From Streptomyces sp. YIM 130001 (lineage in GTDB: Bacteria; Actinomycetota; Actinomycetes; Streptomycetales; Streptomycetaceae): a stretch of DNA of 64,000 bases. The position numbers and the translations under genes are program-made. Location: NCBI RefSeq assembly GCF_003574445.1, contig NZ_KZ984571.1:1-64000 (forward strand), written 5' to 3'. The notes under the pieces are model-generated. The model was not told the origin of the DNA. It saw nothing but the letters and a program-made list of their open reading frames with translations, and ran no database searches. Below, piece after piece: positions 52,287 through 61,342 of this stretch (positions within the stretch are counted from its first letter, which is position 1; each line of letters opens with the position of its first letter).

Positions 52287-53176
52287 CCGCCGCCACCGCC
52301 CACGACTCCACTGCGCTCTACGACATCCCGGGGCCCAAGACCCACCGCAGACACCTGATCTACGGATTCGTCTCGACGCTGATCATCCTCGGCATCATCG
52401 GCTGGATCATCTATCTGCTGTTCGACACCGACCAGTTCACCGCCACCAAGTGGACGCCCTTCGAGTACGAGGGCATCCAGGAGCTGCTGCTCCGCGGCCT
52501 CGGCAACACCCTCAAGGCGTTCGCCATCTCGGCCGTACTCTCGCTGGCCCTCGGTACGATCCTGGCCGTCGGGCGGCTCTCCGACCACAAGCCGGTGCGC
52601 TGGCTGGCCACGCTGCTCGTCGAGTTCTTCCGGGCCATGCCGGTCCTGGTGATGATCTTCTTCGTGTTCGTCGCGCTCAAGGTGCAGCCGCTGCCGGCGC
52701 TGGTCACCGGCCTGACCCTCTACAACGGCTCCGTGCTCGCCGAGGTCTTCCGCTCGGGCATCAACGCCGTCGAGCGCGGCCAGCACGAGGCCGCGTACGC
52801 GCTCGGTATGCGCAAGACGCAGGTCATGACCCATGTCCTGGTGCCGCAGGCGGTGCGTGCCATGCTCCCGGCCATCATCAGCCAGCTGGTGGTCGCCCTG
52901 AAGGACACCTCACTCGGCTACCTGATCACCTATGAGGAATTCCTCCACGCCGGAAAGCTGATCGCGTCGAACCTCGACTACGATCTGCCGTTCATCCCCG
53001 TGGTTCTGGTGATCTCGCCGATCTACATCGGGATGTGCATGCTCCTCTCGTGGTTCGCCACCTGGGTGGCCAGACGTCAGAAGCGCAATCCCAAGACGGA
53101 GGCCGTGGACGTCGCGACGGCCGAACCAGGAACGCTGCTGCCGGGAGGGGCGCCCCCCGCGGGGCCCAGTACCTGA
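52283..53176 (+). CDS. gluD: Glutamate ABC transporter permease, second subunit
   Basis: A 297-aa permease, longer than GluC because of an N-terminal cytoplasmic tail with an extra helix and a C-terminal Pro/Ala tail. The EAA loop is HEAAYALGMRKTQVMTHVLVP. Last gene of the operon, converging with the unknown membrane gene at 53391. Confidence 0.92.
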   Translation: MTAATAHDSTALYDIPGPKTHRRHLIYGFVSTLIILGIIGWIIYLLFDTDQFTATKWTPFEYEGIQELLLRGLGNTLKAFAISAVLSLALGTILAVGRLSDHKPVRWLATLLVEFFRAMPVLVMIFFVFVALKVQPLPALVTGLTLYNGSVLAEVFRSGINAVERGQHEAAYALGMRKTQVMTHVLVPQAVRAMLPAIISQLVVALKDTSLGYLITYEEFLHAGKLIASNLDYDLPFIPVVLVISPIYIGMCMLLSWFATWVARRQKRNPKTEAVDVATAEPGTLLPGGAPPAGPST

Positions 53177-53390
53177 CGAGGGCAGCAGCCAGGGCAGGTC
53201 CGGCCCGGCAGCAGCCGGAGATCACTTCTCGCAGCGGCACCGACGCGTACGACGGGTCGGCCGTGGGGGAGGAGAAGGTCAGCTGTGCGCCGGCCGGGTT
53301 GTGCTCGATGTGGAGCGGGAGCGGGCCCGCGTCGTGGACGGCCGCGACGGGGGTGCCGCTCTCTTCTCCTTCGCACCCGGGGCGGCCCGG

Positions 53391-54152
53391 CTATTTGCCG
53401 CGGTGCGCGCCTCGTGTCGCGGGCGCGGCGGCGGGAGCGGGGGCCTGCGCCGCCTTGGTCACGTCGGCGACGAGTTCGACGACATCGGGGCCGTACGCCT
53501 GGGAGTTGACGACCTTGAGGAGCAGGACGAAGGAGCTGGCGCCGTGCTTGCGGGACAGCCGCTCGTGGTGGCGGGCGAGGTAGCGGGTGGCCGCCTGATT
53601 GGTGATGGCGCGCTGACCGCAGAAGAGGAAGACCGGTCTGGCCTCCTGTCCCTGGCCCGCGGTCAGCCGGGCGAGGATCGAGTACTCGGTGCTGCCGCCC
53701 TCCATCCGGTACCGCTCGCTGCCTATCTGGAAAGCGCCGCGGTCCGGGCCCGGCTCCGGGTCCGTGTTCACTCGGATGCCCGGGAGCAGCGAGTGCATAT
53801 GGGCGGCCATCCGGCGGTTGGAGGCCGGACCGCCGACGCAGAACTCGGTGCGCTCGCCGAAGCCCTGCTGGGCCGCGTCGTGCGTCACCACCTGGGAGTG
53901 GGCGCCGCAGTCCTTGATGATCGCCGACAGTTCGAGCAGGGCGAACACGTCGTTGCGGGCCACGGTCAGCTCCGGTCCGCCCGCGTCGCGGTTGACCACC
54001 AGGAGGGACTCGGAATTGTCCGGCAGCCCGAAGAAGGCCTGCTTGCGCCGGAGCTTGCGCCGCCAGAGATACGTACGGGCGAACCAGCCGAGAGAGGCTG
54101 CGATCCCCGCGGCGATCACGCCGAGGACGATGTTGCGCAGGTCTTCATTCAT
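53391..54152 (-). CDS. Membrane-anchored protein, function unknown
   Basis: A 253-aa protein with one N-terminal transmembrane helix (NIVLGVIAAGIAASLGWFA) followed by a basic stretch WRRKLRRKQ, so the bulk should be cytoplasmic. The soluble part looks like an alpha/beta domain (SLLVVNRDAGG, NDVFALLELSAIIKDCG, FCVGGPASNRRMA, PVFLFCGQRAITNQAATRYLA). I do not recognise the family. The stop is TAG at 53391-53393, and the same frame stays open and coding-like for about 50 codons beyond it, so a premature stop is possible. Confidence 0.75.
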   Translation of the reverse strand: MNEDLRNIVLGVIAAGIAASLGWFARTYLWRRKLRRKQAFFGLPDNSESLLVVNRDAGGPELTVARNDVFALLELSAIIKDCGAHSQVVTHDAAQQGFGERTEFCVGGPASNRRMAAHMHSLLPGIRVNTDPEPGPDRGAFQIGSERYRMEGGSTEYSILARLTAGQGQEARPVFLFCGQRAITNQAATRYLARHHERLSRKHGASSFVLLLKVVNSQAYGPDVVELVADVTKAAQAPAPAAAPATRGAHRGK

Positions 54153-54451
54153 GGGCGCGCATGCTAGCCCGAGCGCGGACCGGTGTTCGAGGGGACCTGG
54201 TGCCTCCGGACGGTGAAGTCACGCTGCGCAGGCGGACCTTGACCGCACGTGCGGATCGGACGTCTGGATGTGCGGAATTGGCGGCTCCAGTTCGCTCTGT
54301 CGTATTCCGCACGGTCACTGGGGCCCTACGGCGTTCGTCCGGCGACGTCCCCCGGGCGTCCAAAAGGTGCGCCGGTTCCGGCGCTCCGCAAGGGTGGTGC
54401 ACCGAGCAACGAACCCACGGTGCCCACGAGCAATCGACTGAAGGAAAGCCT

Positions 54452-55108
54452 GTGCGCGCTCTCATCCCGGCGGCCCTCGTGCCCGTCCTGCTCGCCACCG
54501 CGTCGCCTCCGGCAGCGGCCGGGGACCGGGCCGGGGCGGAGGAACTCCTCGCCGAACTCTCCTCGTGCCGGCAGATCTCGCACGGCAAGTACCGTGCCGA
54601 CGACGGGTCACCGGCCAGGATCCCGGTCTGTGACACGAAGGGCGCCGTGTTCTTCAAGGCCGACATGGACATCGACTGCGACGGACAAGTCAGCCGGCAG
54701 TGCAACAAGAAGAAGGACCCGCTCTTCCAGGCCGCCACCGCCTTCCAGCAGTCGGACGGCAAACCTCTGGACTCGGCCAGGCTGCCGTACGTCGTGGTAC
54801 CGGGCGCGAGCAAGATCTGGAAGCACGAGGACTCCGGGATCAAGGGCGGCGCGGTCGCCGCCGTCATCCACGACGGGCACCTGACGTACGCCGTGGTCGG
54901 TGACACCGGGCCCACCGACATCATCGGCGAGGCGTCCTACGCCACGGCCAAGTCGCTCGGAATCGACCCCGACCCCGCCCGCGGCGGCACCGGATCCGGT
55001 GTCACCTATGTGTTGTTCAAGAACTCCCGGGCGGATCCGATCGAGAGCCGCGACGCAGCCGTCACCCGGGGTCGGGAACTCACCGAGCGGTTCGTACGGG
55101 GCAACTGA
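54452..55108 (+). CDS. Secreted chitosanase, glycoside hydrolase family 75
   Basis: A 218-aa exported enzyme cleaving chitosan. Signal peptide about residues 1-22 (LIPAALVPVLLATASPP). The catalytic region GAVFFKADMDIDCDG with a conserved Asp pair, and VVGDTGPTDIIGEASYATA, are typical of GH75. Two cysteine pairs (SSCRQIS, PVCDT, IDCDG, RQCN) suggest disulfides. GTG 54452 has AAGGAAAG at 54441-54448. The 299 bp upstream hold no other gene. Confidence 0.82.
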   Translation: MRALIPAALVPVLLATASPPAAAGDRAGAEELLAELSSCRQISHGKYRADDGSPARIPVCDTKGAVFFKADMDIDCDGQVSRQCNKKKDPLFQAATAFQQSDGKPLDSARLPYVVVPGASKIWKHEDSGIKGGAVAAVIHDGHLTYAVVGDTGPTDIIGEASYATAKSLGIDPDPARGGTGSGVTYVLFKNSRADPIESRDAAVTRGRELTERFVRGN

Positions 55109-55198
55109 CCGGGGCGGCAGCGGCATCCGGCTGACACCCGCACATCGTCAGGAGCAACAGATCCTGCGGGCGCGGCCGCACGGGGCGAGGCTGCCGAT

Positions 55199-56437
55199 AT
55201 GCCACGACCGAGAGCCGTACTCAGCCTCCTGTGCGCCGCGCTCCTCACGCCGGTGCTCGCCTTCGCCCCGCCCCGCGGCGCCCCGCGGCCGCCACGCCCG
55301 CCCGACCTCGGCGTACGGGAATCGGGCCGCAGCCCCGCGGCCGGCAGCGCCTTCACCCATCCGGGGGTCCTGGTCAGCCGCGACCAGCTGGACCGGGTCC
55401 GCCGCAAGGTGCGGGCCGGCGCCGAACCCTGGGCCTCCGCCTTCCAGGCCATGCGCAAGAGCCGTTACGCGGCGGAGGGCTACACCGCGCGGCCCGCAGC
55501 GGTCGTGGCCTGCAAGCCGTACGCCAAACCGGCCGCCTGCACCGCCGAGCGTGAGGACGCGATCGCCGCCTACACCCACGCACTGCTGTGGGCCCTCACC
55601 GGCGACCGCTCGCACGCGGAGCACGCCGTGCGTCTGATGGACGCCTGGTCGGCGGTCCTGAAGGACCACACGGAGGGCAACGCGGGCCTGCAGGCCGCCT
55701 GGGCGGGATCGACCTGGGCGCGAGCGGCCGAACTGATGCGCCACAGCTACGACGGCTGGCCGGCCGGCCGCGTGGAACGCTTCGAGAACATGCTGCGCCA
55801 TGCCTACCTCGGCGAGTTCGACGCCGAGGTCGCCGACTACAACGGCAACTGGGATCTCACGATGACCGACGCCGCGCTCGCCATCGGCGTGTTCCTCGAC
55901 GACCGCAAGACCTTCGACCGTGCCGTCGCCCGATTCCGCGCGCGCGTGCCCGCGTACTTCTATCTGCGGACCGACGGTCCGCTGCCGGTGCCGCCGCCGG
56001 GCGGTACGGCGGACAGTCCGAAGAAGATCAGGGAGTACTGGTTCGGGCAGCGCACCTTCGTGGACGGCCTGGGGCAGGAGACCTGCCGCAACTTCGAGCA
56101 TGTCGGCTACGCGCTGGCCGCCACCGCGCACATCGCCGAGACGGCCCACCATCAGGGCATCGACCTGTACGGAGAGGTGAGTGAAAGGATGCGTGCCGCA
56201 GTCGAGTTGCACGCGCGGCACCAGTTGGGCGAGCCGATGCCGAAGCAACTCTGCGGCGGGAAACCGGAGCTGACGATGGGGCCCGACCTCGAGGTCATGC
56301 TCAACCATCTGGAGAACCGGCTCGGCCTTCCGGCGCCGCACGCCGAACGGCTCGCGAAGCGCATGCGGCCCGCCGGTACGGACGACCTGTTCGTTGCCTG
56401 GGAAACCCTCACCCACGCCAGGAATCCCGGGGCGTAG
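55199..56437 (+). CDS. Secreted alginate-lyase-family polysaccharide lyase
   Basis: A 412-aa exported protein with a signal peptide (VLSLLCAALLTPVLAF). The (alpha/alpha) toroid of the alginate lyase family (PF05426) is indicated by HPGVLVSRDQLDRVRRKV, YTHALLWALTGDRSHAEHAV, NWDLTMTDAALAIGVF and RNFEHVGYALAATAHIAE; the Asn/His pair in the last two segments is the expected catalytic site. It follows the chitosanase by 90 bp on the same strand, pointing to joint extracellular polysaccharide degradation. Confidence 0.8.
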   Translation: MPRPRAVLSLLCAALLTPVLAFAPPRGAPRPPRPPDLGVRESGRSPAAGSAFTHPGVLVSRDQLDRVRRKVRAGAEPWASAFQAMRKSRYAAEGYTARPAAVVACKPYAKPAACTAEREDAIAAYTHALLWALTGDRSHAEHAVRLMDAWSAVLKDHTEGNAGLQAAWAGSTWARAAELMRHSYDGWPAGRVERFENMLRHAYLGEFDAEVADYNGNWDLTMTDAALAIGVFLDDRKTFDRAVARFRARVPAYFYLRTDGPLPVPPPGGTADSPKKIREYWFGQRTFVDGLGQETCRNFEHVGYALAATAHIAETAHHQGIDLYGEVSERMRAAVELHARHQLGEPMPKQLCGGKPELTMGPDLEVMLNHLENRLGLPAPHAERLAKRMRPAGTDDLFVAWETLTHARNPGA

Positions 56438-56448
56438 GCTGCGGCCGC

Positions 56449-56862
56449 ATGAGTCTCGAGACCCTCACCACGGCGCGCTACGTCAGCCTCACCACCTACC
56501 GCAGGAACGGCGTCGCGGTGCCCACGCCGGTCTGGGCGGCACGCGACGGTGACGAACTCCTCGTGATCAGCAAGAACGATGCGGGGAAGGTCAAGCGGCT
56601 GCGCAACGACGGCCGGGTCGAGGTCACGGCCTGCGACGTGCGCGGCCGCATCGCGGAGGGTGCCGCGCATGCGACGGGCACGGCCCGGCTCCTCGACGAC
56701 GCCGAACTGCCCCGAGTGCGGCGCGCGTTGTCCCGGAAGTACGGATGGCAGTTCTGGCTGACCGATGCACCGGTCCGGCTGCTTCGCGGCGGGAAGCGTC
56801 CGCATGCGGGGATCTCCGTACGGTTCGACGGGGATGCCGCGGGCGATACCGAAGGGGCCTGA
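56449..56862 (+). CDS. PPOX-class F420- or flavin-dependent oxidoreductase
   Basis: A 137-aa split-barrel protein of the pyridoxamine 5'-phosphate oxidase-like superfamily. The start MSLETLTTARYVSLTTYRRNG and VPTPVWAARDGDELLVIS are typical of the small F420-binding PPOX group of actinomycetes, as is AGKVKRLRNDGRVEVTACD. TAGGCT at 56435-56440 ends 8 nt before ATG 56449 and overlaps the upstream stop, indicating a leaderless transcript. Confidence 0.85.
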   Translation: MSLETLTTARYVSLTTYRRNGVAVPTPVWAARDGDELLVISKNDAGKVKRLRNDGRVEVTACDVRGRIAEGAAHATGTARLLDDAELPRVRRALSRKYGWQFWLTDAPVRLLRGGKRPHAGISVRFDGDAAGDTEGA

Positions 56863-56935
56863 GGTGCCGGGCCGTGGTCCTGGGCCCCGTGGTGACGTGG
56901 CTTTGGGCCCGGAAAAGGACCGCAGGGCCCTTGAA

Positions 56936-56947
56936 CGGAACGTTCCG
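56936..56947. promoter_or_regulatory. 12-bp palindrome in a candidate promoter
   Basis: CGGAACGTTCCG is a perfect palindrome. TTGAAC (56931-56936) abuts it and CACTCT lies 17 bp on, so the palindrome would fill the spacer of a promoter for the large gene at 57068. Confidence 0.35.
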
Positions 56948-57067
56948 ATCGAGCACTCTCACTTCCGGCGTGGCTCGCGTCCCTCCGCAAAGCGTTCGTA
57001 GCCCGTGCGTAACACCACGGGTGTCGAATACCGGTCGGTGTGGCGCGGGTCGGAAAGGTTCCGGGCG

Positions 57068-58921
57068 ATGGGGCGGATGGCGATGACTGGGCAGCAACTA
57101 CCGGGAGCAGTAGGGGAGTTCGGGGAGTACCTGCAAGGGCTCGTTGCCCGGCTCGACGCGGCTGCCGGCTGGTGCGGGGTGTTCTGGCAGCGCGATCCCG
57201 ACGGGATGTCCGCCTGTTTCGAGGGGCGTGAGGTGCCGCCCTGGGACGTGGTCGAATCCCTCATCCACGATCTGGCACAGAACCGCGGGCCCGCCGAAGC
57301 GGAACAGGAGTCGATACGCGCCCGCGCCCTGCACCGCTCGGCCGTCGTGGCCCATGACGCGGACGAGGGCGCGAGGAAACTCCTCGGCGACCGCCTGGAC
57401 GTCATGCGGGACGAACTGAGTTACGCGGCGGGGCGACAGCAGGAGCTCGGCGCACTGATCCACGGGGCCGCGTCCGAGGAGGCCGAGCGGCTCACCCTCG
57501 AGTTGGCGTGGGCGCGGGACGACCACGAGCGCGCTTCCGCCCGATGCGTCGAACTCCAGGTTCGGATAGGGGAGTTGGATCACCGGTCGACGGCCGCCGG
57601 GGCGATCGCGGAGTCGGCCGCCGAAAAGGTGTTCACCGCGGACGCCGAAGGGGCGCATCACTGGGGCGACGAGGAGGCCGAGGAAGAGCCGCGGCCCGAT
57701 CTGCCGCCGGCGGAGATCTACCGGAGCGTGGACGTGAGCGCCCCGCGGCCGGGCGGAGCCGGCGGCTCGCCGTCGGGTACCGGGCCGGGCGGCGGCGCCG
57801 TACACGGCGGTTCACCGCAGCGGGCCAGCCGCTTCGACGATCCGTTGGGGGTGGGGGAGACGTATGCGGACGCGCCAGCCGCCACGAGTGATCCCGGCGC
57901 CGATGGGCGCGACCGCGGCGGAGCCCTCCACGGCTCACGGCCGGGGACGCCGAACGCCCAGTACGTCGCCACGCCCAGGGCCTCGGCGCCGGGGCCCGGA
58001 ATTCTCACCGGGGACGAACTGCTCGCCGATTCAGGGGTGTTCACGGTCCCGGACATGCTCACCGCCTCCCGGTCGCCCGACCTGCGCTCCTCGGATGCAC
58101 GGACCGCGGACGAGTCGGCAGGCCATCCGCACGCCTTCCCCGATACCGCTCCGTCGTGGGACGAACCGGTTGCGTCCGGCCGGCCCGAGGCCCGTCCGCG
58201 GGGCGCCCGTTTCGCGGGTCTCGAGGCGGACGAGGCCTCGGCTCCCGCCCTGCCCTCCCCGACGGGCGCCGCCGCCGTACCCCGGGGTGCCCGCTTCGCC
58301 GGTGCCACCGACGACGAGGCGCGACGACGGGAGGGCGGCGACCAGCTCGGCGCCATGGGGAAGCGCCCGTCCCAGACCCCCCACGAAACAGCAGAAGCGC
58401 ATCGCGCCACGGCCCGCACCGTCACCGACCTGATCCGGCTGCGGGCCGAGGGCAGGGGCGGCGAGGCCCACGCGATGCTGTGCGAGGCGCTCGACTGGCC
58501 CGCCGCCCGACTCCCGCTGCTCGCCGCCGAACTGCACCGGGCCGGACTGGCGGCCGACTGGGCGACGTTCCTCTGGGAGGCCGCCTCGATGCCGCCCGAG
58601 AAGCTGGCCGCCGCGGCCGGCGCGCTCGCCGCGGTGGGCCGTGCCGAGGACTGCCGCCACCTGCTGCGCCAAGGCACCGCACGGCCCGCGCCGGAGATCG
58701 CCGAAGCGGTCCTCGCGCTCGACGCGGTCGGTCGCGCACCCGAGGCCGACGGGCTGCTCGACGCCTGCATCCGGGCCCGTACGCCGGACGACTGCGCCGC
58801 GATCGCCGTGCGCGATCCCGCACGCCTCGTACCCCGCCTGCTCAACGCCGCGAGGGACGTCTCCGGCGAGCACCACTGGGACCTGATACACGCCCTGCGC
58901 GTCGCCGGGTTGACTGCCTGA
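57068..58921 (+). CDS. Large UL36-like conserved protein, function unknown
   Basis: A 617-aa protein of the type often labelled UL36-like in streptomycetes. Residues 1-215 are helical and include a coiled-coil-like part (EEAERLTLELAWARDDHERA). Residues about 220-460 are a Gly/Pro/Ala-rich disordered linker with two copies of a PRGARFAG...DEA motif. The C-terminal ~150 residues are short helical repeats rich in Ala/Leu, such as LRAEGRGGEAHAMLCEALDW, resembling a solenoid. ATG 57068 has GGAAAGG at 57052-57058; ATG 57083 is an alternative. No enzymatic motif is seen. Confidence 0.78.
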   Translation: MGRMAMTGQQLPGAVGEFGEYLQGLVARLDAAAGWCGVFWQRDPDGMSACFEGREVPPWDVVESLIHDLAQNRGPAEAEQESIRARALHRSAVVAHDADEGARKLLGDRLDVMRDELSYAAGRQQELGALIHGAASEEAERLTLELAWARDDHERASARCVELQVRIGELDHRSTAAGAIAESAAEKVFTADAEGAHHWGDEEAEEEPRPDLPPAEIYRSVDVSAPRPGGAGGSPSGTGPGGGAVHGGSPQRASRFDDPLGVGETYADAPAATSDPGADGRDRGGALHGSRPGTPNAQYVATPRASAPGPGILTGDELLADSGVFTVPDMLTASRSPDLRSSDARTADESAGHPHAFPDTAPSWDEPVASGRPEARPRGARFAGLEADEASAPALPSPTGAAAVPRGARFAGATDDEARRREGGDQLGAMGKRPSQTPHETAEAHRATARTVTDLIRLRAEGRGGEAHAMLCEALDWPAARLPLLAAELHRAGLAADWATFLWEAASMPPEKLAAAAGALAAVGRAEDCRHLLRQGTARPAPEIAEAVLALDAVGRAPEADGLLDACIRARTPDDCAAIAVRDPARLVPRLLNAARDVSGEHHWDLIHALRVAGLTA

Positions 58922-59023
58922 CCAGGGGCGAGAGGTGCGGCCGTCGGACCACGGGGCGAGACGCCCGGTATCGCCCGGTCGGGTGCGAAACATGATCGAC
59001 TCCGCAGGTTCACGACGATGGTC

Positions 59024-59085
59024 TTGCCCAGGACTGTGACGGGGCTTACGTTCGACGCTCAGCCCCGGGCTCTACGGGCGTAGAG
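59024..59085 (+). promoter_or_regulatory. Promoter and operator-like palindrome of the pyrimidine operon
   Basis: TTGCCC (59024-59029), 17 bp, TACGTT (59047-59052) form a plausible promoter. CTCTACG, GG, CGTAGAG at 59070-59085 is a perfect inverted repeat just past the expected transcription start, a typical repressor position, 32 bp before the first ATG. Confidence 0.45.
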
Positions 59086-59117
59086 GGCCGACCGACGTCT
59101 CGGCGAAGGAGCAGCTC

Positions 59118-59960
59118 ATGGCCAATGTCGTAACGGCCGCACTGGTTCAGGCGACCTGGACCGGCGACACCGAATCCATGATCGCCAAGCACGAGGAGCA
59201 TGCCAGGGAAGCCGCCCGTCAGGGCGCCAAGATCATCGGTTTCCAAGAGGTCTTCAACGCCCCCTACTTCTGCCAGGTGCAGGAGGACGAGCACTACCGC
59301 TGGGCCGAGTCGGTGCCGGACGGCCCCACGGTCCAGCGGATGCGGGAGCTCGCGCGGGAGACCGGCATGGTGATCGTCGTCCCCGTCTTCGAGGTGGAGC
59401 AGGCCGGGTTCTACTTCAACACCGCCGCCGTGATCGACGCCGACGGCACGTATCTCGGCAAGTACCGCAAACACCACATCCCGCAGGTCAAGGGCTTCTG
59501 GGAGAAGTACTACTTCAAGCCGGGCAACCTGGGCTGGCCGGTCTTCGACACCGCGGTCGGCCGGGTCGGCGTCTATATCTGCTACGACCGCCACTTCCCG
59601 GAGGGCTGGCGCCAACTCGGCCTCGAAGGCGCCCAGTTGGTGTACAACCCGTCCGCCACCTCACGAGGTCTCTCGGCCCACCTGTGGCAGCTCGAACAGC
59701 CCGCGGCCGCCGTCGCCAACGAGTACTTCATCGCCGCGATCAACCGTGTCGGCCAGGAGGAGTACGGCGACAACGACTTCTACGGCACCAGCTACTTCGT
59801 CGACCCGCGCGGCCAGTTCGTGGGCGAGACCGCGAGCGACAAGGCGGAGGAACTCCTCGTCCGCGACCTCGACTTCGACCTGATCGACCAGGTCCGCCAC
59901 CAGTGGGCGTTCTACCGCGACCGCCGCCCCGACGCGTACGAGGGGCTGGTGCAGCCGTGA
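59118..59960 (+). CDS. Nitrilase-family amidohydrolase, probable beta-ureidopropionase
   Basis: A carbon-nitrogen hydrolase of 280 aa, expected to split N-carbamoyl-beta-alanine to beta-alanine, CO2 and ammonia. The Glu-Lys-Cys triad is Glu44 (GFQEVF), Lys118 (KYRKHHIP) and Cys155 (YICYDRHFPE). N-carbamoylputrescine amidases look alike, but the following dihydropyrimidinase and aminotransferase favour pyrimidine breakdown. Start ATG 59118 with GAAGGAG. It overlaps the aminotransferase gene by GTGA. Confidence 0.9.
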   Translation: MANVVTAALVQATWTGDTESMIAKHEEHAREAARQGAKIIGFQEVFNAPYFCQVQEDEHYRWAESVPDGPTVQRMRELARETGMVIVVPVFEVEQAGFYFNTAAVIDADGTYLGKYRKHHIPQVKGFWEKYYFKPGNLGWPVFDTAVGRVGVYICYDRHFPEGWRQLGLEGAQLVYNPSATSRGLSAHLWQLEQPAAAVANEYFIAAINRVGQEEYGDNDFYGTSYFVDPRGQFVGETASDKAEELLVRDLDFDLIDQVRHQWAFYRDRRPDAYEGLVQP

Positions 59961-61240
59961 CCAGCCTCCACCAGCGCCACCGAGCCGTGCTCCCCGAGTG
60001 GCTCGCCCTCTACTACGACGAGCCGCTCGAGATCACGCACGGCGAGGGCCGGCACGTCTGGGACGCCGAGGGCAACCGCTACCTGGACTTCTTCGGCGGC
60101 ATCCTCACCACCATGACCGCGCACGCGCTGCCCGAGGTCACCAAGGCCGTCGCCGAGCAGGCCGGCCGGATCATCCACTCCTCGACCCTCTACCTCGACC
60201 GCCCGATGGTCGAACTGGCCGAGCGGGTCGCCGCGTTGTCCGGCATCCCCGACGCCCGGGTCTTCTTCACCACCTCCGGCACCGAGGCCAACGACACGGC
60301 CCTGCTGCTCGCCACCACGTACCGCCGGTCCAACCAGATCCTGGCGATGCGCAACAGCTACCACGGCCGTTCGTTCTCCTCCGTCTCCATCACCGGCAAC
60401 AAGAGCTGGTCGCCGACCAGCCTCTCCCCGCTGCAGACGCTGTACGTGCACGGCGGAGTCCGCGGCCGTGGGCCCTTCGCGCACCTCGGTGACAGCGAGT
60501 TCATCGCCGCGTGCGTCGCCGACCTGGAGGACCTGCTCGGGCAGACCCGCGCAGGCGCGGCCGCACTGATCGCGGAACCGGTGCAGGGTGTCGGCGGGTT
60601 CACCTCCCCGCCCGACGGTCTGTACGCCGCGTTCCGCGAAGTCCTCGACGCCCACGGGATCCTGTGGATCAGCGACGAGGTGCAGACCGGCTGGGGCCGA
60701 ACCGGGGACAACTTCTGGGGCTGGCAGGCGCACGCCGCCGCCGGGCCGCCGGACATCCTCACCTTCGCCAAGGGCATCGGCAACGGCATGTCCATCGGCG
60801 GCGTCGTCGCCCGGGCCGAGGTCATGAACTGCCTGGACGCCAACTCCATCTCCACGTTCGGCGGTTCACCGGTCACCATGGCCGCCGGTGCCGCCAATCT
60901 CGCGTACCTCCTCGAACACGATCTGCAGGGCAACGCCCGCCGCGTCGGCGGCCTGCTCATCGAGCGGCTGCGGGCGATCGGTGCCGCGGTCGACTGCGTA
61001 CGCGAGGTGCGGGGGCGCGGCCTGATGATCGGCATCGAGCTCGCCGACCCCCTCACCGGCCGGGCGGCACCCGAACTCGCCACCGCCGTACTGGAGTCGG
61101 CCCGCGAGGGCGGACTGCTCATCGGCAAGGGCGGGGGCCATGACAGCAGCGTCCTGCGTATCGCCCCGCCCCTCTCGCTCAGTGTGGCCGAGGCGGAGGA
61201 GGGCGCGTCCGTCCTGGAACGGGCGCTGCGCTCACTGTAA
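59957..61240 (+). CDS. Class III PLP-dependent aminotransferase (beta-alanine or similar)
   Basis: A 427-aa aminotransferase, presumably converting beta-alanine or beta-aminoisobutyrate from the pyrimidine pathway to a semialdehyde. Features: DAEGNRYLDFFGGI, TTSGTEANDTAL, LIAEPVQGVGG, WISDEVQTGWGRTG and the PLP lysine Lys272 in TFAKGIGNGM. GTG 59957 overlaps the preceding stop, so translation is coupled. Two 14-bp direct repeats of ACCGCCCCGCTACG follow the stop (61243-61271). Confidence 0.9.
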   Translation: MTSLHQRHRAVLPEWLALYYDEPLEITHGEGRHVWDAEGNRYLDFFGGILTTMTAHALPEVTKAVAEQAGRIIHSSTLYLDRPMVELAERVAALSGIPDARVFFTTSGTEANDTALLLATTYRRSNQILAMRNSYHGRSFSSVSITGNKSWSPTSLSPLQTLYVHGGVRGRGPFAHLGDSEFIAACVADLEDLLGQTRAGAAALIAEPVQGVGGFTSPPDGLYAAFREVLDAHGILWISDEVQTGWGRTGDNFWGWQAHAAAGPPDILTFAKGIGNGMSIGGVVARAEVMNCLDANSISTFGGSPVTMAAGAANLAYLLEHDLQGNARRVGGLLIERLRAIGAAVDCVREVRGRGLMIGIELADPLTGRAAPELATAVLESAREGGLLIGKGGGHDSSVLRIAPPLSLSVAEAEEGASVLERALRSL

Positions 61241-61342
61241 GCACCGCCCCGCTACGAACCGCCCCGCTACGTCGAACCGCCCTCTGCTTCCGTCCCGTCC
61301 TCGTCCGACCGGCAGCCCGTTCATCCCATCCCAGGGGGACTC

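Noticed and set aside
52992..53240. Separate minus-strand gene overlapping the end of gluD
   Set aside because: Most of it is antisense to gluD; only the part beyond 53176 looks coding and it is reported as a possible extension of the 53391 gene.
59118..59960. N-carbamoylputrescine amidase (polyamine pathway)
   Set aside because: The same family, but the operon partners are dihydropyrimidinase and a beta-amino-acid type aminotransferase, so beta-ureidopropionase fits better.
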